The position numbers and the translations under genes were made by a program. From positions 3,720,001 through 3,784,000 of the forward strand of contig NZ_CP062803.1 in assembly GCF_008801925.2 (NCBI RefSeq): 64,000 bases of DNA, read 5' to 3'. The notes beneath the pieces were generated by a model. It was not told the origin of the DNA, ran no database searches, and saw nothing but the letters and a program-made list of their open reading frames with translations. This stretch comes from Cupriavidus basilensis. GTDB taxonomy: Bacteria > Pseudomonadota > Gammaproteobacteria > Burkholderiales > Burkholderiaceae. How positions within the stretch are numbered: position 1 is the stretch's first letter; each line of letters opens with the position of its first letter. This document shows, one piece after another, positions 27,111 through 36,522 of the stretch.

Positions 27111-29075
27111 TTACTTCTTGTCGTTGACTTCCTTGAACTCGGCGTCCACGACGTTATCGTCCTGCGGATGGGCTTGCTGATGGCCCGCGCCGGCAGCACC
27201 GGCACCGGCTGCGCCCGCGGCGCCCGCCGCACCCGCTTCGCCGGCCTGGGCCTGCATGTCCGCATAGACACGCTCGCCCAGCTTCTGGCTGGCTTCGGAC
27301 AGCGCGCTGACCTTGGCATCGATCTCGGCCTTGTCGCCGCCGCGTGCGGCGTCTTCCAGTTCCTTGATCGCGGCTTCGATCTTTTCCTTCTCGCCCGCTT
27401 CCAGCTTGTCGCCGTATTCGGTGACAGCCTTCTTGGTCGAGTGAATCAGCGCGTCGGCCTGGTTGCGGGCATCCGCCAGCTCACGGGCCTTCTTGTCTTC
27501 CTCGGCGTTGGCCTCGGCGTCCTTCACCATGCGCTGGATCTCGTCTTCCGACAGGCCCGAGTTCGCCTTGATGGTGATGCGGTTTTCCTTGCCGGTCGCC
27601 TTGTCCTTGGCGCCCACGTGCAGGATGCCATTGGCGTCGATGTCGAACGAGACTTCGATCTGCGGCGTGCCGCGTGCGGCCGGCGCGATGCCTTCGAGGT
27701 TGAACTCGCCCAGCAGCTTGTTGCCGGTGGCCATCTCGCGCTCGCCCTGGAACACCTTGATGGTCACGGCCGGCTGGTTGTCGTCGGCGGTCGAGAACAC
27801 CTGCGCATGCTTGGTCGGGATGGTGGTGTTCTTGGTGATCATCTTGGTCATCACGCCACCCAGGGTTTCGATACCCAGCGACAGCGGCGTCACGTCCAGC
27901 AGCAGCACGTCCTTGCGGTCGCCCGACAGCACCGAACCCTGGATCGCGGCGCCAACGGCCACGGCTTCGTCCGGGTTCACGTCCTTGCGCGCTTCCTTGC
28001 CGAAGAACTCCTTGACCTGTTCCTGCACCTTCGGCATGCGGGTCATGCCGCCGACCAGGATCACGTCGTCGATCTCGCTGACCTTGACGCCGGCATCCTT
28101 GATGGCGATACGGCACGGCTCGATGGTGCGGGTGATCAGTTCCTCGACCAGCGATTCCAGCTTGGCGCGGGTCATCTTCAGGTTCAAGTGCTTCGGACCG
28201 GAGGCATCCGCCGTGATGTACGGCAGGTTGATTTCGGTCTGCTGCGAGCTCGACAGTTCGATCTTGGCCTTTTCAGCGGCTTCCTTCAGGCGCTGCAGCG
28301 CGAGCACGTCCTTGGACAGGTCGACGCCCTGGTCCTTCTTGAACTCAGCGATGATGTAATCAATGATGCGCTGGTCGAAGTCTTCGCCGCCCAGGAAGGT
28401 GTCGCCATTGGTCGACAGCACTTCGAACTGCTTCTCGCCGTCAACATCTGCGATCTCGATGATCGAGATGTCGAACGTGCCGCCACCCAGGTCATACACG
28501 GCGATCTTGCGGTCGCCCTTTTCGTTCTTGTCCAGGCCAAAGGCCAGCGCGGCCGCGGTCGGCTCGTTGATGATGCGCTTGACGTCCAGGCCTGCGATGC
28601 GGCCAGCGTCCTTGGTGGCCTGGCGCTGCGAGTCGTTGAAGTAAGCCGGCACGGTGATCACGGCTTCGGTCACCGGCTCGCCGAGGTAGTCTTCGGCGGT
28701 CTTCTTCATCTTGCGCAGCACTTCGGCGGACACCTGCGGCGGCGCCAGCTTCTGGTCGCGCACCGATACCCATGCGTCGCCGTTGTCGGCCTTGACGATG
28801 GAGTACGGCATCAGGCCGATGTCCTTCTGCACTTCCTTTTCTTCGAACTTGCGGCCGATCAGGCGCTTCACCGCGTACAGGGTGTTGCGCGGATTGGTGA
28901 CCGCCTGGCGCTTGGCAGGCGCGCCGACCAGGATCTCGCCGTCTTCCATGTAGGCGATGATCGACGGGGTGGTACGTGTGCCTTCGGCATTTTCGATCAC
29001 CTTGGGCGTATTGCCTTCCATGATCGCGACGCAGCTATTGGTGGTACCGAGGTCGATACCGATGATCTTACCCAT
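27111..29075 (-). CDS. dnaK: Chaperone protein DnaK (Hsp70)
   Basis: The 654-residue Hsp70 starts [17 protein letters not shown] with the first ATPase signature. The interdomain linker region contains [14 protein letters not shown], and the tail ends [13 protein letters not shown] after a Gly/Ala-rich stretch. It folds and protects proteins under heat stress, with DnaJ and GrpE. The ATG at 29073-29075 has AGGAGAG upstream. A sigma32-type promoter at 29132-29159 stands 57 bp before it. No grpE is adjacent; the upstream gene is a cobalamin adenosyltransferase. Confidence 0.98.
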   Translation of the reverse strand: MGKIIGIDLGTTNSCVAIMEGNTPKVIENAEGTRTTPSIIAYMEDGEILVGAPAKRQAVTNPRNTLYAVKRLIGRKFEEKEVQKDIGLMPYSIVKADNGDAWVSVRDQKLAPPQVSAEVLRKMKKTAEDYLGEPVTEAVITVPAYFNDSQRQATKDAGRIAGLDVKRIINEPTAAALAFGLDKNEKGDRKIAVYDLGGGTFDISIIEIADVDGEKQFEVLSTNGDTFLGGEDFDQRIIDYIIAEFKKDQGVDLSKDVLALQRLKEAAEKAKIELSSSQQTEINLPYITADASGPKHLNLKMTRAKLESLVEELITRTIEPCRIAIKDAGVKVSEIDDVILVGGMTRMPKVQEQVKEFFGKEARKDVNPDEAVAVGAAIQGSVLSGDRKDVLLLDVTPLSLGIETLGGVMTKMITKNTTIPTKHAQVFSTADDNQPAVTIKVFQGEREMATGNKLLGEFNLEGIAPAARGTPQIEVSFDIDANGILHVGAKDKATGKENRITIKANSGLSEDEIQRMVKDAEANAEEDKKARELADARNQADALIHSTKKAVTEYGDKLEAGEKEKIEAAIKELEDAARGGDKAEIDAKVSALSEASQKLGERVYADMQAQAGEAGAAGAAGAAGAGAAGAGHQQAHPQDDNVVDAEFKEVNDKK

Positions 29076-29131
29076 TATTCTCTCCTCTTGAGCCCCGCTA
29101 TCCACGGGGACTGCAATTCATCCTGAGGCCG

Positions 29132-29159
29132 AAATGTGGCCGTCCGGGGCCATTTCAAG
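29132..29159 (-). promoter_or_regulatory. Heat-shock (sigma32-type) promoter of dnaK
   Basis: On the minus strand CTTGAAA (29159-29153), a 13-bp spacer, and CCACATTT (29139-29132) match the sigma32 consensus CTTGAAA-N(11-16)-CCCCATNT at all but one position. The placement, 57 bp before dnaK, fits. Confidence 0.85.
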
Positions 29160-29301
29160 GGCCGGAAATGCAATTCCGACTAAATTTCTCGGCTTCTCCC
29201 TCTGATCAACGTCAGGCTGGCTGGCCAAGTTGAAGGGTGTTAGGGGACGTTGCGCGCCAAGCGTGGTTTTTATGCATCTTGAGTCACTTAAACAGGAGCG
29301 G

Positions 29302-29847
29302 CTACCGGCCTCGCTGCCACAGGACATCGCTGCCCCCGCCGGCCCGGTTGAGCACGCGCGACAGCACGAACAGCAGGTCGGACAAGCGGTTCAGGTACTG
29401 GCGGGGCGCCTCGTTGAGGGCTTCCTGCGCGCCCAGGGCCACCAGCGCGCGCTCGGCGCGCCGGCACACCGTGCGGCACACATGCGCCACCGCCGCGGCC
29501 CGGCTGCCGCCCGGCAGGATGAACTCGGCCAGGCGTGGCAGGTTGGCATTGTAGTGATCCAGCCATGCGTCCAGCTGCAGCACCTGCTCGGGCTTGACCA
29601 GCACGTAGCCCGGGATGGAGAGCTCGCCGCCAAGGTCGAACAGGTCGTGCTGGATATGCAGCAAGGCCGAGCGGACGTCATCGGGCAGCGTCTCGGTGAG
29701 CAGCACGCCAAGGTTCGAGTTGAGCTCGTCCACATCGCCGATGGCGGCAATGCGCAGGCTATCCTTGCTGGTGCGGCTGCCATCGCCAAGCCCGGTGGTG
29801 CCGGCATCTCCGGTGCGGGTGGCGATCTTGGAGAGGCGATGGCCCAT
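29302..29847 (-). CDS. ATP:cob(I)alamin adenosyltransferase, PduO type
   Basis: This enzyme transfers adenosyl from ATP to cob(I)alamin to make adenosylcobalamin. The 181-residue protein has the PduO ATP-binding start SKIATRTGDAGTTGLGDGSR, the GDVDELNSNLG block and a C-terminal RRAERALVAL and LSDLLFVLSR helix region. The start ATG at 29845-29847 has GCAGGAGAC upstream; the frame stays open far upstream as an artefact of high GC. Divergent from the D-lactate dehydrogenase-like gene. Confidence 0.92.
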   Translation of the reverse strand: MGHRLSKIATRTGDAGTTGLGDGSRTSKDSLRIAAIGDVDELNSNLGVLLTETLPDDVRSALLHIQHDLFDLGGELSIPGYVLVKPEQVLQLDAWLDHYNANLPRLAEFILPGGSRAAAVAHVCRTVCRRAERALVALGAQEALNEAPRQYLNRLSDLLFVLSRVLNRAGGGSDVLWQRGR

Positions 29848-30087
29848 GCGGGTCTCCTGCGTTGGCGAATCCAGCATTATGGCGCGCATCCGGCCCTTCG
29901 CGTTAGCGCGCTGCCCGGCAGCCGGGTGGCGGTTGCGGCGCCCGCCCAGCGAGCCGCCCCGGGCGCGGCGTAGAATAACGGGATTCGCTTGATACGCTAC
30001 CGGGTGCGATAGCCGGCGCCGTTCAGCGCGGCCTTGCCATGGCCGGCGCTGCGCGTCTCCGGCCCCCACAGACCCGCCGGAGACGCC

Positions 30088-31506
30088 ATGAACCAACCCC
30101 TTGCCCACGCCGCGCTGGTGCGCCAACCCCTGCCCGCCACCGTGCGCGACGCCCTGCAGGCCCGCTTCGGCGAACGCTTCTCCACCTCCCCCGGTGTCTG
30201 CGACCACCACGGCCGCGACGAGTCCCCCTTCCCGCCGGCAGCGCCGGATGGCGTGGTCTTCGCCCACACCACCGAGGAAGTGGCCGAAGTGGCCCGCCTG
30301 TGCAACGCGCACCGTGTGCCGCTGATCGCCTATGGCGCCGGCTCCTCGCTCGAAGGCCACCTGCTGGCGGTGGCCGGCGGCATCAGCCTGGACCTGTCGC
30401 AGATGAACAAGGTGCTGTCGGTGCAACCCGAAGACCTGAACGTGACGGTGCAACCGGGCGTGACACGCAAGCAGCTGAACCAGGAAATCAAGGACTCCGG
30501 CCTGTTCTTCCCGATCGACCCGGGCGCCGATGCCTCGCTGGGCGGCATGTGCGCCACGCGCGCCTCCGGGACCAACGCGGTGCGCTACGGCACCATGCGC
30601 GAGAACGTGCTGGCGCTGACGGTGGTCACCGCCGACGGCCGCATCATCAAGACCGGCACCCACGCCCGCAAGTCCTCCGCCGGCTACGACCTGACCCGCC
30701 TGATGATCGGCAGCGAAGGCACGCTGGGCATCATCACCGAGGTGACGGTGCGGCTGTACCCGCAGCCCGAAGCCATCTCGGCGGCCATCTGCAGCTTCCC
30801 CAGCATGGGCAGCGCGGTGCGGGCAACCATCGAGACCATCCAGCTGGGCGTGCCTGTCGCGCGCGTGGAGTTCGTCGACGCGCTGGCCATCCGCGCCATC
30901 AACCGGCACGACAACCTGTCCATGCCGGAGGCACCGCACCTGTTCTTCGAATTCCATGGCACCGAGGCCGGCGTCAAGGAGCAGGCCGAGACGGTGCAGC
31001 AGATCGCCGCCGACAATGGTGGCCAGGGCTTCGAGTGGGCCACGCGCCCGGAAGACCGCAGCCGCCTGTGGAACGCGCGCCATACCGCTTACTTCGCCAT
31101 GCTGCAGCTCAAGCCGGGCTGCAAGGCGGTCACCACCGACGTGTGCGTGCCGATCTCCCGCCTGGCCGATTGCGTGACCGAGACCGAGCGTGACCTCAAC
31201 GCGTCCAGCCTGCCTTGCCCCATCGTGGGCCACGTGGGCGACGGCAATTTCCACGTCGCTATCCTCACCGACCCTGAAAAGCCCGAGGAGCTCGCCGAGG
31301 CCGAGACCATCAACCGGCGCATCGTGGAGCGTGCGCTGGCCATGGGCGGCACCTGCACCGGCGAGCACGGCGTGGGCCTGCACAAGATGGACTTCCTGGT
31401 CAGCGAGCACGGCGAAGACGCGCTCGACCTGATGCGCGCCATCAAGAACGCGCTCGATCCCAACCACATCCTCAACCCGGGCAAGATCTTCCGCCCGGCA
31501 CGCTAA
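30088..31506 (+). CDS. FAD-binding oxidoreductase, D-lactate dehydrogenase (cytochrome) / GlcD type
   Basis: The 472-residue flavoprotein has the PCMH-type FAD domain (LIAYGAGSSLEGHLLAV, then GADASLGGMCATRASG and IGSEGTLGIITEVTVRLYP). Its FAD-oxidase C-terminal domain contains GHVGDGNFH and CTGEHGVGLHK. It most resembles D-lactate or D-2-hydroxyacid dehydrogenases that pass electrons to a cytochrome or quinone. GGAGACGCC precedes the ATG. The LysR gene begins 13 bp after the stop, which suggests linked expression. A second paralogue is glcD at 34038. Confidence 0.87.
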   Translation: MNQPLAHAALVRQPLPATVRDALQARFGERFSTSPGVCDHHGRDESPFPPAAPDGVVFAHTTEEVAEVARLCNAHRVPLIAYGAGSSLEGHLLAVAGGISLDLSQMNKVLSVQPEDLNVTVQPGVTRKQLNQEIKDSGLFFPIDPGADASLGGMCATRASGTNAVRYGTMRENVLALTVVTADGRIIKTGTHARKSSAGYDLTRLMIGSEGTLGIITEVTVRLYPQPEAISAAICSFPSMGSAVRATIETIQLGVPVARVEFVDALAIRAINRHDNLSMPEAPHLFFEFHGTEAGVKEQAETVQQIAADNGGQGFEWATRPEDRSRLWNARHTAYFAMLQLKPGCKAVTTDVCVPISRLADCVTETERDLNASSLPCPIVGHVGDGNFHVAILTDPEKPEELAEAETINRRIVERALAMGGTCTGEHGVGLHKMDFLVSEHGEDALDLMRAIKNALDPNHILNPGKIFRPAR

Positions 31507-31519
31507 GGGCGCGCGCGGC

Positions 31520-32410
31520 ATGGCATCCGTGTTCAACCGCGTCCCGCCGCTGCACCTGCTGATCGCGTTCGAAGCCGCCGCCCGGCTTGGCAGCTTCGCC
31601 CGCGCGGCCGAGGAGCTGTCGGTCACGCCCAGCGCGGTGTCGCACCGCATCAAGAACCTGGAGGAGCTGTGGGGCGAGGACCTCTTCGTGCGCGCCAACG
31701 CCGCGCTGCGGCTGACGGCCGCCGGCACGCGCTACCTGCGCAATGTGCAGGATGCCCTCAAGGCGCTCAACGAACTGGCCCGGCCCGAATACAACAAGCT
31801 GCGCACCCGCCTGCGCGTGGCGATCCCACCCACCTTCGGCCGCCAGCACCTGGTGCCACGCCTGCCCGAGTTCACGGCGCTGTACCCGCACATCGACACG
31901 GAGCTGCACCTGGCCATCCCCTTCCTGGACGTGAAGGCGGAAGACACCGATGTGGAGATCCGCTATGGCACGGGGCGCTACCCCGACCTGAAAACCACCA
32001 AGCTGCTGGTCGAGCCCGTGTTCCCGGCCTGCGGGCGCGAGTACTACGAGCGCATCGACGGCCGCGCCATCACCAAACCCGAGCACCTGCACAACCTGGT
32101 GCTGCTGCGCAGCCCGCTGGAACCCTGGAAGCCCTGGTTCGAGACCGCCGGCCTGGACTGGCCCGAGCCCCAGACCGGCCCGCAGTTCAACGACATCGGC
32201 CTGATGCTCGAAGCCATCGCCTCCAACCAAGGCGTGGCGCTGGTGCGCCAGCGCATGGCCCGGCACTGGCTGTCACTGGGCCAGATGGTGCGGCTGCTGG
32301 ACATCGAGTCGGTGTCGCCGCACGGCTACTACATCGTCGAGCGCGAACAGGCGCCGCTCAAGCCCGAGGCACGGTATTTCGTCGACTGGCTGCTCAGCCT
32401 GGACTGGTAG
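31520..32410 (+). CDS. LysR family transcriptional regulator, GcvA-like
   Basis: A 296-residue LysR-type regulator with an N-terminal winged helix-turn-helix (FEAAARLGSFARAAEELSV, then TPSAVSHRIKNLE) and a periplasmic-binding-like effector domain. The closest subtype is GcvA-like (PPLHLLIAFEAAAR, RLTAAGTRYL). It lies directly downstream of the D-lactate dehydrogenase-like gene in the same direction, so it may regulate that gene or the unit. The target and effector are not shown by the sequence. Confidence 0.88.
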   Translation: MASVFNRVPPLHLLIAFEAAARLGSFARAAEELSVTPSAVSHRIKNLEELWGEDLFVRANAALRLTAAGTRYLRNVQDALKALNELARPEYNKLRTRLRVAIPPTFGRQHLVPRLPEFTALYPHIDTELHLAIPFLDVKAEDTDVEIRYGTGRYPDLKTTKLLVEPVFPACGREYYERIDGRAITKPEHLHNLVLLRSPLEPWKPWFETAGLDWPEPQTGPQFNDIGLMLEAIASNQGVALVRQRMARHWLSLGQMVRLLDIESVSPHGYYIVEREQAPLKPEARYFVDWLLSLDW

Positions 32411-32456
32411 CACCGCCAAACCCAAACCAGAAAATCAACGAAGAGGAATCCTGCCA

Positions 32457-33251
32457 ATGCTCGCCCTGAAGCTGTTACTGGTACCCGGCTTCATCGCATG
32501 CATCTCCATGGCGGGCAAACGCTGGGGCCCCAGCGTGGCCGGCCTGCTGGCCGGCATGCCCGTGGTAGTTGGTCCGATCCTGTTCTTGATTGCGCTGGAA
32601 CGTGGCGCGCCGTTTGCCGCATCGGCGGCTACCAGCGCCCTCTGCGCCGTGTTCGCGTCGGTCTCGTTCAGCTTGGCCTATGCATGGAGTTGCCGCCGGC
32701 ACGGCTGGCCACTGGCGCTGACGGCTGCCTTGTGTGCCTGGCTGGCCGCGGCGGCGTTGCTTGGCGGGCTGCCCTTCTCGCCCTTCACTGCTCTGGCCTT
32801 GGCGCTGCTCACGCTAGGCATCTGCCCGTCGCTCTTTCCGCTGCCCGGTCCGGCCGGGCTGGCGGCTCCCGTGTCTCGCGCGGGGCTGCTGATGCGCATG
32901 CTGGCCGGTGCGGCCCTGACGGTCGCGGTAACGACCCTGTCGGCATCGATCGGCTCCACCTGGAGCGGGCTGCTGGCCGTATTCCCAGTGCTTGGCATTG
33001 TGCTGTCGGTGTTCTCGCACCGGGCAGCCGGCCCGGACTTTGTCGTTACCTTGCTGACTTCGATGGCGGCAGGCTTGTTTTCCTTTGTCGCCTTCTGCTT
33101 CACCTTGGCCGTACTCTTGCCGCAAAGCACCATCGCGATCGCCTTTCCCATGGCAATCCTTGCTACAGCTGTTACACAATGGGCAATCAAGGCATATCGG
33201 GAACGACGCGCCAGACAACAGCTCGTGACTGCCAACCAGGAGCACGCATGA
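32457..33251 (+). CDS. Membrane protein of unknown function with an internal repeat
   Basis: A 264-residue protein with about eight hydrophobic segments and no recognised motif. Residues 29-54 (AGLLAGMPVVVGPILF region) and 170-196 (SGLLAVFPVLGIVLSV region) are similar, which suggests two homologous halves, as in many small transporters. A basic tail ends the protein. AGAGGAATCC lies before the ATG. The last four bases overlap the next gene (ATGA), so the two are translationally coupled. I do not recognise the family. Confidence 0.82.
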   Translation: MLALKLLLVPGFIACISMAGKRWGPSVAGLLAGMPVVVGPILFLIALERGAPFAASAATSALCAVFASVSFSLAYAWSCRRHGWPLALTAALCAWLAAAALLGGLPFSPFTALALALLTLGICPSLFPLPGPAGLAAPVSRAGLLMRMLAGAALTVAVTTLSASIGSTWSGLLAVFPVLGIVLSVFSHRAAGPDFVVTLLTSMAAGLFSFVAFCFTLAVLLPQSTIAIAFPMAILATAVTQWAIKAYRERRARQQLVTANQEHA

Positions 33252-33784
33252 TGCCCATGCAGATCCGCCTGCTCACCCCCAACGATGCTGAAGCCTTCCA
33301 CGCACTGCGCCTCGAAGGCCTGCTGGAGGCGCCCGCTGCCTTCGGTTCCAGCTTCGAGGAAGAGCGCGACCTGCCGCTGGCCACCATCGCCGGCCGCCTT
33401 GAGGCAACGCCCGAAAAGGCCGTGCTCGGCGCCTTCGACGCCACCGGGGACGGCACCGCGCTGGCCGGCGTGGTCGGGGTGATGCGCGAGGACAAGGCCA
33501 AGCAGCGCCATAAGGCGTTTATCTGGGGCATGTATGTGGCGCCGGGCTATCGCGACCGGCGCCTCGGGCGGCAACTGATGGAGCAGGCGTTGGCGGTAGC
33601 CACCGCCATGCCCGGGCTGCGCCAGGTCACGCTCAGCGTCAACGTCATCAATGCGCCAGCGATTGCGCTCTATGAGGCCATGGGCTTCGTGCGCTACGGC
33701 GTGGAGCCGCAGGCGCTCTATGTGGCACCGGACTATCACGACAAGCTGGAAATGGTGCACATGCTGGCACCGCGCGGACCATAA
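33248..33784 (+). CDS. GNAT family N-acetyltransferase
   Basis: The 178-residue protein has the GNAT fold motifs: FIWGMYVAPGYRDRRLGRQL, with R-D-R-R-L-G as the acetyl-CoA loop, and NVINAPAIALYEAMGFVRYG near the end. The start ATG overlaps the stop of the upstream membrane-protein gene, with CAGGAG as its ribosome binding site. The substrate is unknown. Coupling to a membrane protein is unusual but gives no clear role. The 253 bp after the stop hold no supported gene. Confidence 0.88.
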   Translation: MMPMQIRLLTPNDAEAFHALRLEGLLEAPAAFGSSFEEERDLPLATIAGRLEATPEKAVLGAFDATGDGTALAGVVGVMREDKAKQRHKAFIWGMYVAPGYRDRRLGRQLMEQALAVATAMPGLRQVTLSVNVINAPAIALYEAMGFVRYGVEPQALYVAPDYHDKLEMVHMLAPRGP

Positions 33785-34037
33785 AGCGCCCTCTTGGCGC
33801 CTTGTACCACGCCGGTGCTAAGCTGGATTGGTACCGGCCAGCCCGCGAGGATCGTCCCTGCCACCGCCCGCATGGCAGGTTCTTGGAACATGCCGTCATG
33901 AGCGATTTTGATCGGCTTGCCATGCGGAATTCACGTCGCCACGGGGCTGCGCAGCCACCTGGCTGCGCTATAGTCCTTGCTCCCCACCCGCGCCCGCCCT
34001 GCCACTGCGGGCGCCGGCGGCCATAACAGGAGTTGCC

Positions 34038-35531
34038 ATGAACGCCCCGCACGAAGTCTCACTGGTCGCCGACGACGCACGCCGCAGCGCGTTGCTCGCC
34101 GGCCTGGCGAAAATCCTGCCCGATGCGGCGTTGTTGTGGAAACCCGAAGACACCGTGCCCTACGAGTGCGATGGCCTGGCCGCCTACCGCCAGGTGCCGA
34201 TGGCCGTGGCGCTGCCCGACAACGAGGACCAGGTCTGCGCCATCCTGCGCCTGTGCCACTCGCTGCAGGTGCCCGTGGTGCCGCGCGGCGCCGGCACCAG
34301 CCTGTCCGGCGGGGCCATGCCGATCGCCACCGGCCTGGTGCTGTCGCTGGCCAAGTTCAAGCGCATTGTCAGCGTGGACGTGCGCTCGCGCACCGCGGTG
34401 GTCCAGCCCGGCGTGCGCAATCTCGCCATCTCCGAGGCCGCCGCACAGTACAACCTCTATTACGCCCCCGATCCTTCCTCGCAGATCGCCTGCACCATCG
34501 GTGGCAATGTCAGCGAGAACTCGGGCGGCGTGCATTGCCTGAAGTACGGCCTGACGGTGCACAACGTGCTGCGCGTGCGCGCCGTCACCATGGAAGGCGA
34601 AGTGGTGGAGTTCGGCTCGGAAGCGCCCGACGCGCCGGGCCTGGACCTGCTGGCCGCCGTGATCGGCTCCGAAGGCATGCTGGCGGTGGTCACCGAGGTG
34701 ACCGTCAAGCTGATCCCCAAGCCGCAACTGGCGCAAGTGATCATGGCCAGCTTCGATGACGTGGCCAAGGGCGGCAACGCGGTGGCCGATGTGATCGGCG
34801 CCGGCATCATCCCGGCCGGGCTGGAGATGATGGACAAGCCCGCCACCGCCGCGGTCGAGGAATTCGTGCGCGCCGGCTACGACCTGGACGCCGCCGCCAT
34901 CCTGCTGTGCGAGTCCGACGGCACGCCGGAAGAAGTGGCCGAGGAAGTGGAGCGCATGAGCGAGGTGCTGCGCGCTTCCGGCGCCAGCCGCATCCAGGTG
35001 TCGCAAAGCGAGCCCGAACGGCTGCGTTTCTGGAGCGGGCGCAAGAACGCCTTCCCCGCCGCCGGGCGCATCTCGCCAGACTACTACTGCATGGACGGCA
35101 CCATCCCGCGCAAGCATATCGGCACGCTGCTCAAGCGCATCGAGGAGATGGAGCGCAAGTACGGCCTGCGCTGCATGAACGTGTTCCATGCGGGCGACGG
35201 CAATATGCACCCGCTGATCCTGTTCGATGGTGCGGACCAGGACGAATGGCACCGCGCCGAACTGTTCGGCTCCGACATCCTGGAGAGCTGCGTGGAGCTG
35301 GGCGGCACGGTGACCGGCGAGCACGGCGTGGGCGTGGAGAAGCTCAATTCCATGTGCGTGCAGTTCTCCGCGCAAGAGCGTGAGCTGTTCTTTGGCGTCA
35401 AGGCGGCCTTCGACCCGGCGCGCCTGCTCAACCCCGACAAGGCCATCCCCACGCTGGCGCGCTGCGCCGAGTACGGCCGCATGCATGTGAAGCGCGGCCT
35501 GCTGCCGCACCCCGAACTGCCGCGCTTCTGA
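34038..35531 (+). CDS. glcD: Glycolate oxidase subunit GlcD (FAD-linked)
   Basis: GlcD is the catalytic flavin subunit that oxidises glycolate to glyoxylate at the membrane. The 497-residue protein has the FAD motifs VVPRGAGTSLSGGAMP, SSQIACTIGGNVSENSGGVH and VIGSEGMLAVVTEV, then FHAGDGNMHPL and VTGEHGVGVEK. CAGGAG precedes the ATG. glcE and glcF follow, but a K+ channel gene begins 2 bp after the stop and lies between glcD and glcE. Confidence 0.95.
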   Translation: MNAPHEVSLVADDARRSALLAGLAKILPDAALLWKPEDTVPYECDGLAAYRQVPMAVALPDNEDQVCAILRLCHSLQVPVVPRGAGTSLSGGAMPIATGLVLSLAKFKRIVSVDVRSRTAVVQPGVRNLAISEAAAQYNLYYAPDPSSQIACTIGGNVSENSGGVHCLKYGLTVHNVLRVRAVTMEGEVVEFGSEAPDAPGLDLLAAVIGSEGMLAVVTEVTVKLIPKPQLAQVIMASFDDVAKGGNAVADVIGAGIIPAGLEMMDKPATAAVEEFVRAGYDLDAAAILLCESDGTPEEVAEEVERMSEVLRASGASRIQVSQSEPERLRFWSGRKNAFPAAGRISPDYYCMDGTIPRKHIGTLLKRIEEMERKYGLRCMNVFHAGDGNMHPLILFDGADQDEWHRAELFGSDILESCVELGGTVTGEHGVGVEKLNSMCVQFSAQERELFFGVKAAFDPARLLNPDKAIPTLARCAEYGRMHVKRGLLPHPELPRF

Positions 35532-35533
35532 AC

Positions 35534-36493
35534 ATGCCAGGTCAAAACGCAACGCAGCGCGCCAACAGCAGCGCGCAGACCCGCCAGCGCCTGGGCAAGC
35601 CCGAATCGGGCTGGCGCGAGCGCTGGTACACCATCATCTTCGAGGCCGACACGCGCAACGGCCGGCTGTTTGATATCACCCTGTTGCTGGCCATCGTCGC
35701 CAGCGTGCTGATCGTCATATTCGACAGCCTGCCGGCGGTCAACCTGCGGCTGGGCCGGATATTCACCGTGCTGGAATGGCTGTTCACGCTGCTGTTTACC
35801 GGCGAGTACGTGATGCGCATCCTGGTGGTGCGGCGTCCCTTGCGCTATGTGTTCAGCTTCTTCGGCGTGGTCGACTTCCTGTCGATCATCCCGACCTGGC
35901 TCGCCTTCTTCGTGCCGGAGCTGGCCTTCCTGATCGACGTGCGGCTGCTGCGGCTGCTGCGCGTGTTCCGGATCCTCAAGCTGACGGTGTATTTCGAAGA
36001 GGCGCAGATCCTGTACCGCGCGCTCGCCAACAGCCGGCGCAAGATCTTCGTCTTCCTTGGCACGGTGTTCATCATCACCGTGATCCTCGGCACCGTGATG
36101 TATGTGGTGGAAGGCCCGCAGCACGGCTTTACCAGCATCCCCGTGAGCATGTACTGGGCGGTGGTGACACTCACCACCACCGGCTTTGGCGACATGGTGC
36201 CCAAGACCCCGCTGGGCCAGTTCATCACCTCGCTGACCATCCTGCTGGGCTACGGCATCATCGCCTTCCCCACCGGCATCGTGGGCGCCGAGCTGGCCGC
36301 CAGCATCATGAAGCGGCCGCTGACCACGCGCACCTGCAACCATTGCCTGACGGAAGGCCACGATCCGGACGCCGGCTACTGCAAGCACTGCGGCAGCGAG
36401 CTGCCGCCTTACCAGGGCGAGAGCGAACGCGAGCCGGCAGGCTCCCGCGCAAGCGCCGAGACACCACCTCGCCGTCCCACTTCTTCCGCCTGA
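35534..36493 (+). CDS. Voltage-gated K+ channel-like protein with C-terminal zinc ribbon
   Basis: A 319-residue six-helix ion channel. The S4-like segment has a basic residue every third position (R137, R140, R143, R146, K149). The pore loop carries TTGFGD at 215-220, a variant of TVGYGD. After the last helix a tail holds two CxxC pairs (C268/C271 and C283/C286), a likely zinc ribbon, then a low-complexity end. It is 2 bp after glcD and 29 bp before glcE, so it is probably co-transcribed with glycolate oxidase. Ion selectivity and its role there are inference. Confidence 0.88.
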   Translation: MPGQNATQRANSSAQTRQRLGKPESGWRERWYTIIFEADTRNGRLFDITLLLAIVASVLIVIFDSLPAVNLRLGRIFTVLEWLFTLLFTGEYVMRILVVRRPLRYVFSFFGVVDFLSIIPTWLAFFVPELAFLIDVRLLRLLRVFRILKLTVYFEEAQILYRALANSRRKIFVFLGTVFIITVILGTVMYVVEGPQHGFTSIPVSMYWAVVTLTTTGFGDMVPKTPLGQFITSLTILLGYGIIAFPTGIVGAELAASIMKRPLTTRTCNHCLTEGHDPDAGYCKHCGSELPPYQGESEREPAGSRASAETPPRRPTSSA

Positions 36494-36522
36494 CCTAGTT
36501 CAGCCGACACCCGCCCGCCACC

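Noticed and set aside
29848..31728. Long upstream extension of the cobalamin adenosyltransferase frame
   Set aside because: The extension is antisense to the D-lactate dehydrogenase-like gene. The real start at 29847 has a ribosome binding site and the family N-terminus.
33802..34026. Small open frame between the GNAT gene and glcD
   Set aside because: Rich in Arg, Pro, His and Cys without a ribosome binding site; typical of non-coding GC-rich DNA.
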